Part shown: piece by piece, positions 52,726 to 64,000 of the stretch
Numbering within the stretch: position 1 is the first letter of the stretch
Layout of the letters: the number at the start of each line of letters is the position of its first letter
Source of the DNA: Ectobius pallidus
Taxonomy: Eukaryota; Arthropoda; Insecta; Blattodea; Ectobiidae
Reading direction: 5' to 3'
Assembly: GCA_964059195.1 (NCBI GenBank)
Contig: CAXKWD010000009.1
Coordinates: forward strand, 47,649,160 to 47,713,159
Length of the DNA: 64,000 nucleotides
Position numbers and translations under genes: made by a program
Notes under the pieces: generated by a model
What the model was told of the DNA's origin: nothing
Database searches by the model: none
Seen by the model: only the letters and a program-made list of their open reading frames with translations

Positions 52726-55389
52726 ATAATCACAATGGCAGTTATATCTAATAAAAGCATAGAATCCTGAAAAGCAAAACAAAGTCTGTTAAAGAATTTA
52801 GGAAATACTATGCTCAAACTGATATGGTTTAGGGCACCAATTTGTGTCTCGTGTTCGAACCACATTCATAACTTGACAGAAACTTTTGTCTTTCATTGTA
52901 GTATGTGAAGTCTTTATAGTGCCCAAAATTATCATAGGTAATGTCATGAGAGGTCCGGAATTTATCTTGAGAGTATCTAGACCTAGAATTACATTTATTG
53001 TGACTATTTAACGAATACTTACGTAATTAAGCATGTAATGAATAAATGAAATAAAAAAATTAATAAAACACACTGTTATTTGTGTCATTATAACCGAGAT
53101 AAACCAACGCCACGTAGGAAGCATTGAGATAACTGATGGCAAAACAGTCGATATCTTTGAGATGGTGATGCTGCGATCAACACTTTTTGTTAAGATCAGC
53201 TCTTTCATTTTTTAGATTAACCTCATTACCATATTAGCATCTTGCAGTTAATATAATTATTATACTAAATTAAATCAATTATATACTAATAATTATATTA
53301 TTATAATATAATGAAAGTTTTTTTTAATCTATTAACAGCACACTGTAAAAGTAACATTTACAAAATTACATATAGCAAATGTAATAATCTGTAGTTGTAA
53401 TTAGTATTAATTTTAATTTTAATTTTATATTGTAATTTGTAGGAATTTTTTTTTTTTTTTTTTTTTAAGTAGCATTGCTAAGGAAGGAAAACAAAGTAGG
53501 GTGCTTGCTGCTTTTGTTCAGGGGTGGATTTAAGCGAAGACCAGTTTTGAAAGGTTAATGGTGGGATTATTTTTGTACAAAACAAAGTAAAATTTGGCAA
53601 AAAGAAACTATAAGTTAAATCCACAAAATTTGGCATATTATATCACACTATTTGACTTAAAATGGTGACAGTTTGAGTTGGGACTTAGTGTATAGGACTC
53701 AGTTCTAGGACCCTGCTGGAAACGTGGTCTCTTACTCATGAGAGATCTTACCAGTATTACAAAGTGACAGAGGAACAGACCCCCTAGCAACTCTGTCAAA
53801 ACAGGTGACTGCCCAGTGACCTACTTCTCACCTGTGTGGTGTTCTTCAATACAGACCGAAACTTAAAACATAAAAAAATCCAATTTAAAAATCGATTTAG
53901 TTGAGCCAGGGATCTAGATCAATGAGGGCCGGATGAACAAGATTTTACTGCAGGAAAAACTGTGATAATAATTGAACACTATATGACTTCTCATTAAAAT
54001 AATCAAAGAAAAATTGCTACCAGTAAAACCCAGATCTGCAAATTCACGGTTCCACAAAATATATCTTCATGCTGTGTTTGTATGCCTAATGCCTAAAATC
54101 TCTTGCATTCACAGTCTGTGGTGTGCTATGATCTGTTATAAGTCCTTGACAGTGTCGTCTTTGAATTTATAATTTTGAGTACAATTTCATAATTAAAATG
54201 AGGTGGGCTTATAATGAGAATGCCTTAATAAAATCAATTTTAAATCAGTGGGCCCAGCTTTCATCATTTCTTCTAGATTTAATTTTTTTCTTGGCTGTAG
54301 TTCTTTGCTTTATACATGTTTCATTATCAGTGTTTTATGAAATGTATATGTCAGTCTGATTACTGTATGTTTTCCTCAGAATGTGGCGGACTATGGAATA
54401 ACAGTACTATCTGCTCTCCAATCTAATCTTTTCTTCGTTTAGGTCAGTTAATGTAACCTAGATATTTGGTTAATACATCCATAACATTTTCATTCTTAAT
54501 ATTCATTCAGATATCTGGCCTTGTACAAACCTGCATTTCTATTTACAACCATCTCAGTTTCCTGTATTACAATGTTTTAAAACAGGTGTTTTATTTAAAT
54601 TTTCTGATAGAATAAGTTGTTTGCTTCTTTGACTTGTAGTATGTATAAGTGTGCATGTTCATTGCTGTTTTGTTTGAGTAAAATAAATTGTACACTTAAA
54701 CAGAAGTTGTAAACTTTTTCTAAAGTTTTTTTTAACAAGTTTATTGCATCAACAAATGTACATTACTTATGGTTTTATGCCTGAAGTAGCTTTGAGGCTC
54801 TTATAGATGGAAGTTTCCTTGCCTGAAATTAAAGTCATAAAATACATGAAAATTGTTCACATGCTCAGTGATGGTAAAAATTAGAACAAAATATGTTCCA
54901 TCACTGCAAAATATAACATTCTTTAGTGTTTGACATAATGATTTAAAAGCTGTTATATCCCAAGCATGACTAAGTTCTGACTGTATTACATACATTAAAG
55001 AATATTCTTTAACTTTACTGTTAGTAAAGTTTGTTTTCAATTTTTTAACCACTGAGTAAATACATATTTGATTAATGTAAAATTTTAATGATTAACAAAG
55101 CAGTTCCAGTCATCTAACTTATTGTAATACTCAACGAAAATTCTGATCACCTTGAAGAAACTACAAATTGCATTGTATATTATATTCTTTATTAACATTC
55201 CTATACCCTATTCCTTTGCTAAGGAGAAGTACTATATAACACTCCAAATTTTGAAATACTAGTCAAGTTTCAAGTTCCTCAATTCCAGCATGTAGTATTG
55301 ACATCACAAGAAACTTTTGACCAAAATCCAAGGACAGGCTTGAGTAGATTTTAAGTTTTGAAGAAAATATTATTGATAGTTTTGGTTAT
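52726..55389 (+). other. Tafazzin intron 3, no recognised element
   Basis: AT-rich with a poly(T) run at 53446-53466. A minus-strand open stretch at 54801-55052 (TNSKVKEYSLMYVIQSELSH) contains acceptor-like TTTTGCAG; it could be an exon of the antisense candidate but shows no family resemblance. Confidence 0.35.
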
Positions 55390-56085
55390 GTTGTCTCGCT
55401 TATTAAAACTTTGTAAAACAATGAAACAATAAATTTGAACCTTAAATTACTAACCTGAACCCTGGTTTCGATGAGCCTCCTCATCATTTTCAACATTTTA
55501 CTCCATCTGTCTGTCAGCATCCTCTGGTGGACATCTAATGAACTTCGTGATGAGGTTATCTTCCGCGGGAATGTCAAAGCTCATTAGATTGTTCTTATTC
55601 TCGTGTATGTAGATTTTTTCTCATACTGTAAGTTGGTTGTGTCCATGAATAAATTTTTTCAATGCTGGTTTTGAATCTATTTGATGTCCTGTATTCCAAA
55701 CATGGGCTGCTATTGCCGATTTTTCTATATGAGCATATTTAATGTGTCTAAATTGTTCCTTGGTCGTAGTTTCCAAACTTCTTTTTGTCTTTCGTATGTA
55801 TTTTAAATTGTAGTTGTTACAATTGAACTGATATATTTCACATTTTTGTTCTTGTGGGATGTTTTCTGAGTGGATTGTGTCATATTTTTAATATTGAATT
55901 TATTTGTTGATGCCGAAGTGATGTTGTATTCTCCGAGTATTCTCTTTAATTTTCTGTCTGCAGTAGGGTGATAGGTTATTTTCTTGTATCTCAAATTTTC
56001 TTTTTCTATTCTAAGTGTAGTAGTTTCCTTGATTAATTTATGCATTTGATATTTCTTTATTTTCTTCTCAGGTTCCTAGGAGTAT
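55390..56085 (-). mobile_element. Penelope-like element fragment, minus copy
   Basis: Read on the minus strand: ITYHPTADRKLKRILGEYNI, STNKFNIKNM, then YQFNCNNYNLKYIRKTKRSL (GIY-YIG endonuclease start with changed residues), HIEKSAIAAHVWNTGHQIDS, and further sequence to about 55440. The order (linker, then GIY-YIG with K-X-RSL and HxxxTGHxI) is that of the C-terminus of Penelope-like retroelements. The reverse transcriptase is not present. Stops and frameshifts break it. Confidence 0.75.
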
Positions 56086-56388
56086 TTTCTTCTGAATTAG
56101 GTTCCTAGGAACCTAAGAAAATAAAGAAATAAAATGCAGGAATTAATCAAGGAAACTCAGGAATTAATATTAATCAAGGAAACTACTACACTTAGAACAG
56201 AAAAAGAACATTTGAGATACAAGAAAATAACCTATCACCCTACTGCAGACAGAAAATTAAAGATAATACTCGGAGAACACAACATCACTTTGGCATCAAC
56301 AAATAAATTCAATATTAAGAATATGATAAATCCACTCACTTAGAAAATATCCCACAAGAACAAAAATGCTGAATATGCCAGTTCAATT

Positions 56389-56637
56389 TGCAGGTGCGCG
56401 GGCAAAGAGAGTTAAGTCCACTTTCTGAGAATTAGAGTGACTTAACACACTTTACCCACCCAACATCGCTTTAGAGATGGATATACCCATGATGCACACA
56501 TCCATAACTACCCGTTTTTTAATATGATTTACTGGACTTAACACAAATGTAGAGAACAGTTTTTATCTATAACTCTATGGACATATCTCAATTTTTGAGG
56601 ATGGTGGACTTAACTCTCTTTGCCCGCAAACCCGCGT
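56389..56637. repeat. MITE with GCGGGCAAAGAG ends, 3-bp TSD
   Basis: GCGGGCAAAGAGAGTTAAGT and its complement form the inner ends (56398 and 56627); the outermost 9-10 bp are less well paired. ATT stands on both sides and only once in the uninterrupted partner copy, so the target duplication is 3 bp. That would fit a PIF/Harbinger-type origin. It is 249 bp and non-coding. Confidence 0.7.
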
Positions 56638-56725
56638 ATTGTAACAACTGCAATTTAAAATACATATGAAAGACAAAAAGAAGTTTGGAAACTACGACCA
56701 AGGAGAAAATGCTCATATAGAAAAA

Positions 56726-58274
56726 CTAGCATGTGCCCGCGGCTTCGCCCGCGATAATTATTTCAAAAATTAAAAATTAAGAGCATAATAGTTAAATCAT
56801 TATATTTATTAACACCTAAATCACGTGGACTACATACCGCGATTAGATAGCGTCGCCTGGTAAAAGCGACCTCAGATTCGAGTTCCTTGGCCCAGAAAAC
56901 CCCTGTACAGTGAGTTTCGTCCAAATCGAACAATGTTTGACCATATTTAGGCCTATATTGATTATCCCTCTTCCGTGTAGGTTGAAAATTTCATATGTCT
57001 TCGGGCCTTGATATTCTAAACAAATGAATCGTCCAGGATGGACTTACAAAATCAAGCGATCGCCCGCGATAATTATTTCAAGAATTAAAAATTAAGAGCA
57101 TAATAGTTAAATCATTATTTTATTAACACCTAAATCACGTGAATTACATACCACGATTAGATATCGTTGCCTGGTAAAAGCTATCTCAGATTCGAGTTCC
57201 TTGGCCCAGAAAATCCCTGTATAGTGAGTTTCGTCCAAATCGAACGATGTTTAACCATATTTAGGTCTATGTTGATTATCCCTCTTCCGTGTAGGTTGAA
57301 AATTTCATATGTCTACGGGCCTTGACATTCTAAACAAATGAATCGACCAGCGTGGGCTTACAACATTCAAGCGATCGCGATGCTTTTATTTCCACGGTAT
57401 GACAAAAATAGCCAAAGCCAACTGCAATTGATTTGACATTGAAATGTATTACTGAAATCTGATGCTTCGACAGCGCTAAAATCACGTTTTCTGCCAGTTT
57501 TTTACTCATAACTCGCGAACGAAAGCTAAAATTAAAAATTCGGCTTCGAGGTGCATTCGCCCACCTTTCAGTCCATCTATCTTTAAATTTTCAGATCTTT
57601 GCATTCAGTAGATTTCGATGGGCATCGTGGACAGACAGACAAACAGCATGTGCCCGCATGTGCCCGCGGCTTCCCCCGCGATAATTATTTCAAATTATAA
57701 TTATTAACACCTAAATCACGTGGAGTGCATTCCACGATTAGGTAGCGTCCCCTGGTAAAAGCGACCTCAGATTCGAGTTCCTTGGCCCAGAAAACCCCTG
57801 TATAGTGAGTTTCGTTCAAATCGAACAATGTTTGACCATATTTAGGGTTGATTATCCTTCTTCCGTGTAGGTTGAAAATGTCATATGTCTGTGGGCCTTG
57901 ACACTCTAAACAAATGAATCGTCTAGGATGGACTTACAAAATCAAGCGATCGCGTTGCTTTTATTTTCAAGGTAGGCTATGAGGTATGTTGACAAAAATA
58001 GCCAAAGCCATCTGTAAGTTATTTGATATTGAAATTTATTACTGAAACTGATGCTTCTAAAACGCAAAAAAATGCACGTTTTCTGCCAGTTTTTCACTCA
58101 TAACTCACGAACGGAGGCGAAAATTAAAATTCCGGCTTCGAGGTGCACATTCCGACCCTTTAGTCCGCCTACTTATAAAATTTCAGATCTCTGCGTTGAG
58201 TAGATTTCGCTGGGCATCGCGGACAGACAGACGGAAGACAGACGGAGGACAGACACTTCCTTTTATTAATATAG
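56726..58274 (+). repeat. Three tandem units of an RTE/SINE-like repeat
   Basis: Units start near 56726, 57061 and 57657, each with CCCGCGATAATTATTTCAA, then TAAATCACGTG, TCAGATTCGAGTTCCTTGGC and TGAGTTTCGTCCAAATCGAA. The first unit is cut short; the second and third run to GGGCATCG(T/C)GGACAGACAG. The block ends TTTTATTAATATAGA. The motif GTGCCCGCGGCTTCGCCCGC followed by a GACAGACAGAC tail is widespread in arthropod repeats that share RTE LINE ends. Its insertion in the Penelope copy is clear by comparison with the partner. Confidence 0.7.
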
Positions 58275-58616
58275 ATTGGCAATAGCTGCCCATGTGTGGA
58301 ATACAGGACATCATATAGATTCAAAACCAATAGATTCAAGTAGGTTCAATAGATAAATTTTTTCTAACAAAAAAAATACATATTTTTTATTCATGAAAAA
58401 AATTATTCATGGACACAACCTACGTACATTATGGGAAAAAATCTACATACACAAGAATAAGAACACCCTAACGAACTTTGACATTCCCGCGGAAGATAAC
58501 CTCATCACGAAGTTCGTTAGATGTCCAGAGAATGCTGACAGACAGACAGACAGACAGATGGAGTAAACTATTGAAAATGATGAGGAGGCTCATCGAAACC
58601 TGGGTTCAGGTTAGTA

Positions 58617-58915
58617 ATGAAAATAAGGGAAGTAGTGTATATAACTCATCTCAATTTAATTGTTTCATAGTAAAAACTTCCCTGTATAAACTTTCTAAAA
58701 ATTTATGGATTTGTAAAACAATTTTACACATCCCATAATTAATAATTTTTATCTACTTGTTATGGTCATAAAACTATTCATTATGTAACTATTCAGGAAA
58801 AACCATAATCACACATTCTATCTTAGCCTTAAATGACTATAAAGAAATGAATAACCATTCCCTATTCATTCTAATGAGATTGACTAATATCACTAATTGC
58901 TTATTGAATTTTCAG
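58617..58915 (+). other. End of intron 3
   Basis: AT-rich intron leading to the acceptor TTGAATTTTCAG of tafazzin exon 4. No feature. Confidence 0.6.
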
Positions 58916-59314
58916 AAAGCAATCGACTTTTGCATAGAGCAGTTACATAAAGGACATTGGGTCCACGTTTTTCCAGAGGGACGAGTCAATATGACCAAAG
59001 AGTTTTTGAGGTTGAAATGGGGTGTTGGACGTTTGATATACGAGTCTCCAGTAATGCCCATCATTGTGCCCATGTGGCATATTGGAATGGACAACATTCT
59101 TCCCAATGAACCACCTTATTATCTTCGTATTCGTAACAAGGTTACCCTTAATTATGGTAAACCCATAGATTTTGGAAACCTACTGGATCAACTGAGGCTG
59201 CAAAACGTGACCCCACAAGAAGCCAGGAAGACAATCACCGACAAAATCCAAGATGAGCTTATGTCCTTGAAGGCAGAAACGGAGCAGCTCCATTTGATTA
59301 CACTGCGTTCTTGA
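58916..59314 (+). CDS. TAZ: Tafazzin, coding exon 4 (C-terminal)
   Basis: The exon begins in phase 0 after TTTTCAG and runs 132 codons to TGA 59312-59314. It encodes KAIDFCIEQLHKGHWVHVFP then EGRVNMTKEFLRLKWGVGRL. PVMPIIVPMWHIGMDNILPN follows, with a C-terminal helix (TITDKIQDELMSLKAETEQL). FPEGRVN is the FPEG block that binds the glycerol-phosphate head group in this acyltransferase family, and PMWHIGMDNILPN aligns with the human PLWHVGMNDVLPN. The four exons total 789 bp, giving 262 residues, the length of the main active human isoform. The protein acts at the mitochondrial membranes facing the intermembrane space. No in-frame damage is visible, so the gene looks functional. Confidence 0.95.
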   Translation, partial: KAIDFCIEQLHKGHWVHVFPEGRVNMTKEFLRLKWGVGRLIYESPVMPIIVPMWHIGMDNILPNEPPYYLRIRNKVTLNYGKPIDFGNLLDQLRLQNVTPQEARKTITDKIQDELMSLKAETEQLHLITLRS

Positions 59315-60328
59315 TATTGGAAATTCCCTCGAAAGCGTTCCAATTAATGAACCCTAAGATTCGAGGAAAAATTAAAACTGGCAATGAAATTATGAAAACT
59401 AATAATGGCTTATCAGTTACAGTGTTCAATGCTACTGAATGGTTTTTTATGCTGCCATCTGAAGTTCAACACAATATAGACCATTCCTTGATATGTTATT
59501 CTAACATGACTCTTCTGTTCAAAAATTCCCTTCAGCCAAAAAGTACATTGGCCTATTTCTATTTTTGATCTTGTCATGTTTTCTATTCAAATACTTAATT
59601 TTCTTTTTTTATACATGTGCTTGAGAAACAAATTTTTGATCCCTTGCCTTTACAAGAAATAAATATCATCGTTAATATGATAAAAACAATTTAAAATTTG
59701 TATAACTGCCCTTAATTTCAATATGCATTGGAAATAATGTTTTATAGTCTTGTATGAATTTTGTAGTACGTGTAAGCATGAATAGTATTTATTTGATCCC
59801 TATCTGTGCAATACTTGCCATTTTAAACATTTAATGTTATCAATTTGTAAATGTTGGCATTTATTTTTGGCAAGCATTTAAGACATTGCTGTTAGGAATT
59901 GCTTTATTTGTATAAATTGTTCTCTAGCTAGGTTCTAGCTAATTTTCTTCTTGTATACAATTTAGGTTTAAAATGTTTTATTCTATTAATTTATTCCTTT
60001 TTGTACTTCATGAATTTGTTTTTAAACTGTCTTATTTTACTTATACTTTTCTTACGAATTCCTTTTTGGATGAACTACTTATTAGACTTAATTAATCAGC
60101 AGTAAAATTATGTTAAATACTGTAGTAAAGAGATCAGGTGCTTATTGTGTCTTGTTTTGTAACTAAGCCTTTTTTCAGTCATATGACATCATACAAATCA
60201 TGAGTGTTCCAATCACAATATACCTAGGTATATACTGAGATATTTCGTTGCATATGAGGTCTATTAAAAGAATGTATTCCAAGTATATTTTGTAGGTGCT
60301 TTTTGTGTATGTTAAAATTAATGAAGTT
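59315..60328 (+). other. Tafazzin 3' UTR and downstream
   Basis: AT-rich sequence following the stop codon. A poly(A) signal candidate lies at 59658. No other coding sequence was recognised. Confidence 0.5.
59658..59663 (+). terminator. Candidate tafazzin poly(A) signal
   Basis: AATAAA lies 344 bp after the stop codon. Another AATAAA at 62364 could serve a longer 3' UTR. Choice between them cannot be made from sequence. Confidence 0.4.
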
Positions 60329-60559
60329 TTTACTTTTATAAGGGTCTAAGTGCCAAAATCATGATTGTGTAGAAAACACGATAGACCCACAAAAAGACGT
60401 GCCGGAGATAGACTTAGCACTAAATCTTGGAATTTATTGCTACTAATGTGACTTTCCCTGGACCTTTCTGAAATGCATTGGTCTGGGTACATAGATCCAT
60501 TTAAAATTATCAGCTGAAAAATCATGGTTTTGGCACTTAGACCCATTATAAAAGTAAAG
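60329..60559. repeat. Palindromic MITE in the tafazzin 3' flank
   Basis: TTACTTTTATAAGGGTCTAA and its complement (ending CCATTATAAAAGTAA) bound a 230-bp unit. GGGTCTAAGTGCCAAAATCA pairs with the right side over about 25 bp with one mismatch. If transcribed in a long 3' UTR it would fold into a hairpin. Confidence 0.65.
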
Positions 60560-60613
60560 GCTTCAATTGTGGCTGCAGGGTTCAGTGTATTAGTCTGCCA
60601 AATTGCATTAAAT

Positions 60614-61165
60614 TGTGAAGTCTATGCTTGCTGCTTGTAATTTTGAACAATATGAGATCATCAAATTCTTGGTTAAACTTGAAAAATCTGCCAGAGAAAC
60701 CCTTGAAATGCTTCAGAAGGTTAATGGAAAAGGGCCTTATGTTAAATTTGGTGTTTCAAATGGGATTCTCAATATCAAAATAGCTGGCCATTGCTAGAGG
60801 ATGACTAGAAGTAAAAGTATGATCAATTTAGCACAAATAAAATTCCTGAGTTGGGTCCATATGTCCATAATGTTAAAAGATTCAAGAAGGTGCAGAAACT
60901 ATCGGAATTGCATTTGTTACTGGTTAGATACTATCCAAGTCAAACTGAACTTGCAAGCCATCACTACCAACTGTTCCTCCATGACAATGTTCCTGGAGCA
61001 TGGAACCGATAAAGCACAAAAAGTCTTGGCCAAAATGAAACATCCCTGATCCCACAACCAACATGTTTACAGATTTAACCCCTTGTGGCTATTTCCTCTT
61101 TACAAAAAAAGACAAGCTCAATTGGCCAGTATTTTGACATCTTAAAGAAGATTCAGACCAAACTA
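60614..61165 (+). pseudogene. Eroded mariner transposase
   Basis: CNFEQYEIIKFLVKLEKSAR then ETLEMLQKVNGKGP is a decayed mariner helix-turn-helix. Farther on FLHDNVPG (the HDN second-Asp block), KAQKVLAKMKHP, and PCGYFLFTKKDKLN (from PCDYFLFPKLK-like) appear in shifting frames. The third aspartate is replaced by glycine. No TIR was found. It is an old, dead copy. Confidence 0.65.
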
Positions 61166-64000
61166 CACGTTGTAGCACTTTGGAATGTTACAAGGATTCT
61201 CAGCTATGGTGAGTCTAGCTTTTTTTATATTACTGTTGGAACATAAAAGTTTTTGGATATATTCCTTTTTTTTAAAAAAAGGACGTAAAATGGGTTTTAT
61301 TGGTATTGGTGTAACTTGGCAGACTGATGAACTAAGGACTTTTAGCCACGATAGTGTACTGCGAGCAGAGTGCACAACATTTATTTTTTGTCCAGACCTC
61401 GTAAAGTTAATGAACATAATCCCGAATGTGACAATGTAAAGTTTGAACATTTTATTCACAATACATGGTATAAAATTGTGAACAGACGTTAAAGGAGAAC
61501 ATAACCTCATGCTTCCAGTTTTCAAGCAGAATGTAAATCTCTTAGTTATGACTTTTTACATTCAGTACATTTGTACATGCTTGAGCATTGACAAACAATA
61601 GCTTTGTTTTTTTTTCTTAGTGTGACTTAAACTTACACACTTCCTAAAAATAAGAGAGTATTTTTTTAATGGAAGTTTTCTTTTACTGTGTAAGCTTTGT
61701 CTATTGTGCAATGATTACAGTTAAGTTTAAATATATCTAATGCAGGCTGTCCTGTCCATCTATATTCTCGGAAATCAGGTGTATAATTTTATATTGCTTT
61801 GGATCTAAAAAAAATTCTAGCATTTATTGATTCGCAAGATATTTTCTGAAAAAAATTATTTGTTTCCTAAGGATACTTAATTATGGTTGTAAATGTACTG
61901 CTTCAGATGTTGCAAGATGAATCATAATAACACAAAAAGAATCCCATTTCATATTAAGAGATGATTTCTAATATTGTGCATTATATTATGTTTATTCTTG
62001 TGTGTTTCATAAACTATTAAGACTTCATACACGTGAATTCACTAGGATCGAATTTGATTTAAATAATCAGTAGAATTGCTTTGTTTTGGAGTAATAGCAA
62101 TGCTAGAAATAACAGACCCAGACAGAAATATAAATCGAAAAGTTATAATAGATAGGAAAGGACAGCCAATACTATTAATCAAAATAGTTTTCCTGATGTA
62201 CAAAATGTTTTAACTTCCAGTTTTATGTAAATTATGGATATGTACAGACTAGTTATGCGATAGATTACCTAAATTATTGATTTTGACAAGGGTGGTAATT
62301 TATTCTTTTTAATGTGCTAAGTATACTTTGTACATTAACCAACTTTCAGTGGAAATATGTTAAAATAAAAGTTGTAATTGCAATATGTAACTTATTTCAG
62401 GTTTGCTTCAAAAGGCAGGTCTCAGTCCTGTAGTTTATTTTGGACCCAGTTTGTAATGTGTGAGTGATTTTTAATACACGTTAGTCTTTTCCAAAAGCTG
62501 GGTAATAGACACTTATTAGTGCTCAGTGTGTAGCCCTTCTGCTGTATTACAGGTTTAGAGGGAAATCTTCTACTTTGCTTTCTTATATTAAGAGTTAGCA
62601 AGAACTCTTTTACGCCAAAAATGATACACTTTAAGCTTTTTTTTTTTTTTTTAGTTCTATGCACTAAATGAAATTCCAGATCAAAACGAGTAAGTTTATG
62701 AATTTTGTTTACCAAAAAATTGGTTGATGGATGCAGTGTCTTTTGTCATGAATATTGCTAACTTATCACAATGAATTATTTTTTGTCAATATTCTTTTAT
62801 GTTATCAGTTGGGTTTACATAACAGGGGACCACACTTTCAGATAAAATAAAAATGACATCTTGTTTCTTTTTCTAACTTAAAAAAAAATCACATTTTTAT
62901 GCTCTGTATAAAGGTATATACCATTTATGGTTATTGTATTACAACAATCATTGAATATAATACAGTGCCATCAAGAAGTTGCTCCATGCACTTGTGCATG
63001 CTAGAATATGCTAAGAAACAATTAAGTAGGCAGTGCTGCTACTATCATTTATGAAGTGAGAAACAAAATTAACATCAAACTCACCTATTGACAGAAGATG
63101 TTGAAAAAATTTACCAATTTCTTGACACACAAATTCACTTGCTTTAATTTATTTTCAGAAACTTTGATTAAAGATTTCAAGTAATACGTATTCCAGTTCT
63201 TGACTCATCAACAATAGCAAACAGATGCACATCAATAGTTAACATTGCCTAGTCTGGTATACCTACTATGATTCTGGAAGGAAGGTTGGGAGAAATACCA
63301 ATCTTTGCAAGGATATCAAACTTAACCAAAGCTGCGTAGAGATTTTTATGGCACTGTGTATAAGAAAGCTTAACTTGACAGTTACTTCAGCATTGTCATT
63401 GTTGTACTTACAGAAAAAATGGTGTCTTGAAAAGGATTTTCAATTTGTGGCTGGATTTTTCCTGCAATAGAAAAACAGTTTGTGTGAAGAATGCTGGAAT
63501 TATATAGTGGATATGTTCAAAATTTGATAGTTTTAATGGAGACACGATGGGAATTTTAAAAATAAATATGAGACTAGAACTAATGAAAAAAAAAGACAGA
63601 CAAATAGCAGCCTGTCGATTCACTGTGACAGTGGCATCAAAGTCTTTAAAAAGAAAGAGTTTAACTAAAAATGGGATGTCTGGTCATCATATATAAGACC
63701 GTTTTGAAAGTTAAAATGTGTATAGCAACGAAAACTTATTGTGATATTACATTTATTTATTTTTTAAGATGTTACATTAAAATGCATTATCTGGACCCTT
63801 ATTTCAGAATTTTACCATATGTTTATTTAGTGAAAGTAAACTGTTAAGTTTTTCCGCCTTTATATTCACATGGTCATTTGGAAGTATCGCAAGCTCTTGA
63901 TTATCTGTGGGTGATTATCCGTGGAAGGATCTCTTCCATTTTAACCTCTTGCGAGTGGAACACAGACATTATAGGGTGCGAGATTTTTAATTTTCCACAC
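61166..64000 (+). other. No recognisable gene
   Basis: AT-rich flank with a poly(T)/poly(A) run at 62639-62653. Short frames on both strands are low-complexity or lack any motif. It may include the end of a long tafazzin 3' UTR (AATAAA at 62364). Confidence 0.4.

Larger units (their letters stand above)
56105..58616 (+). mobile_element. Penelope-like element fragment, plus copy, with two insertions
   Basis: This is the inverted partner of 55390-56085, joined head to head through the palindromic CCTAGGAACCTAAGAAAATA region at about 56090-56130. It encodes KITYHPTADRKLKIILGEHN and ASTNKFNIKNM, then the GIY-YIG region. It is interrupted first by a MITE (56389-56637) and then by a tandem repeat block (56726-58274), and resumes at ATTGGCAATAGCTGCCCATG, ending at about 58616. 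Both copies share the end CAGGTTAGTAAT. Confidence 0.75.

Noticed and set aside
62422..62715. 97-codon minus-strand frame with KKKKKSLK
   Set aside because: It spans a poly(A)/poly(T) run; no family resemblance and poor codon character.
1..64000. CRISPR arrays, bacterial operons or a horizontally acquired gene cluster
   Set aside because: No spaced repeat array, no ribosome-binding-site pattern and no cluster of intact bacterial-type frames. Direct repeats seen here are explained by transposons and tandem duplications.

Overview
This window looks like a stretch of a large, repeat-rich insect genome. It has spliced host exons with GT/AG introns of 7-19 kb, interspersed non-LTR retrotransposons, mariner/Tc1 elements, hAT, Mutator-like, Penelope and gypsy-type remnants, tRNA-derived SINEs, a short TTAGG-type telomere-like tract, and a strong excess of the palindrome TAGGCCTA. 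I infer a hemimetabolous insect such as a cockroach, termite or relative, but the order is not proven by the sequence.

The one clearly recognisable host gene is tafazzin (cardiolipin acyltransferase), on the + strand. Its four coding exons (18583-18694, 32343-32471, 51950-52098, 58916-59314) join in phase and give a complete 262-residue protein with the HX4D acyltransferase motif and the FPEG motif. About 40 kb of the window is tafazzin introns, and these are packed with mobile elements.

Layout. 1-7 kb: inverted-repeat elements, two SINEs, a Mutator-like MITE with a 9-bp target duplication, and a broken THAP zinc-finger gene followed by five tandem copies of an exon-like unit. 7-17 kb: foldback elements, a 2.5-kb terminal-inverted-repeat (TIR) element, a Mutator-like element with a Tigger-like element inside it, a 1.5-kb long-TIR element and a LINE tail. 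17.4-18.7 kb: tafazzin promoter region and exon 1. 18.7-32.3 kb (intron 1): a minisatellite inside an inverted repeat, a hAT transposase pseudogene in two pieces, long-TIR CAGTG elements, a solo LTR, and a CR1/Jockey-like LINE whose ORF1 is interrupted by one CAGTG element. 32.5-51.9 kb (intron 2): mariner elements, an RTE-like LINE split by a 3.7-kb insertion that itself holds a nearly intact mariner-type transposon, and a 6-kb TIR element that landed in an older repeat and was later filled by a mariner, a SINE-like repeat and a second RTE-like LINE. 52.1-58.9 kb (intron 3): two head-to-head Penelope-like fragments, one carrying a MITE and a three-unit tandem repeat. 59.3-64 kb: tafazzin 3' end, a palindromic MITE, an eroded mariner and AT-rich sequence.

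At 51.2-52.4 kb there are open, splice-flanked stretches on the minus strand that interleave with tafazzin exon 3. They may be part of an antisense host gene that I could not identify. I saw no CRISPR array, operon or other prokaryote-style system. The most novel material is the uncharacterised DNA transposon at 43069-49036, the exon-like tandem array behind the THAP domain, and the antisense exons. Several insertions can be dated relative to each other because a second repeat copy in the same window keeps the empty site.
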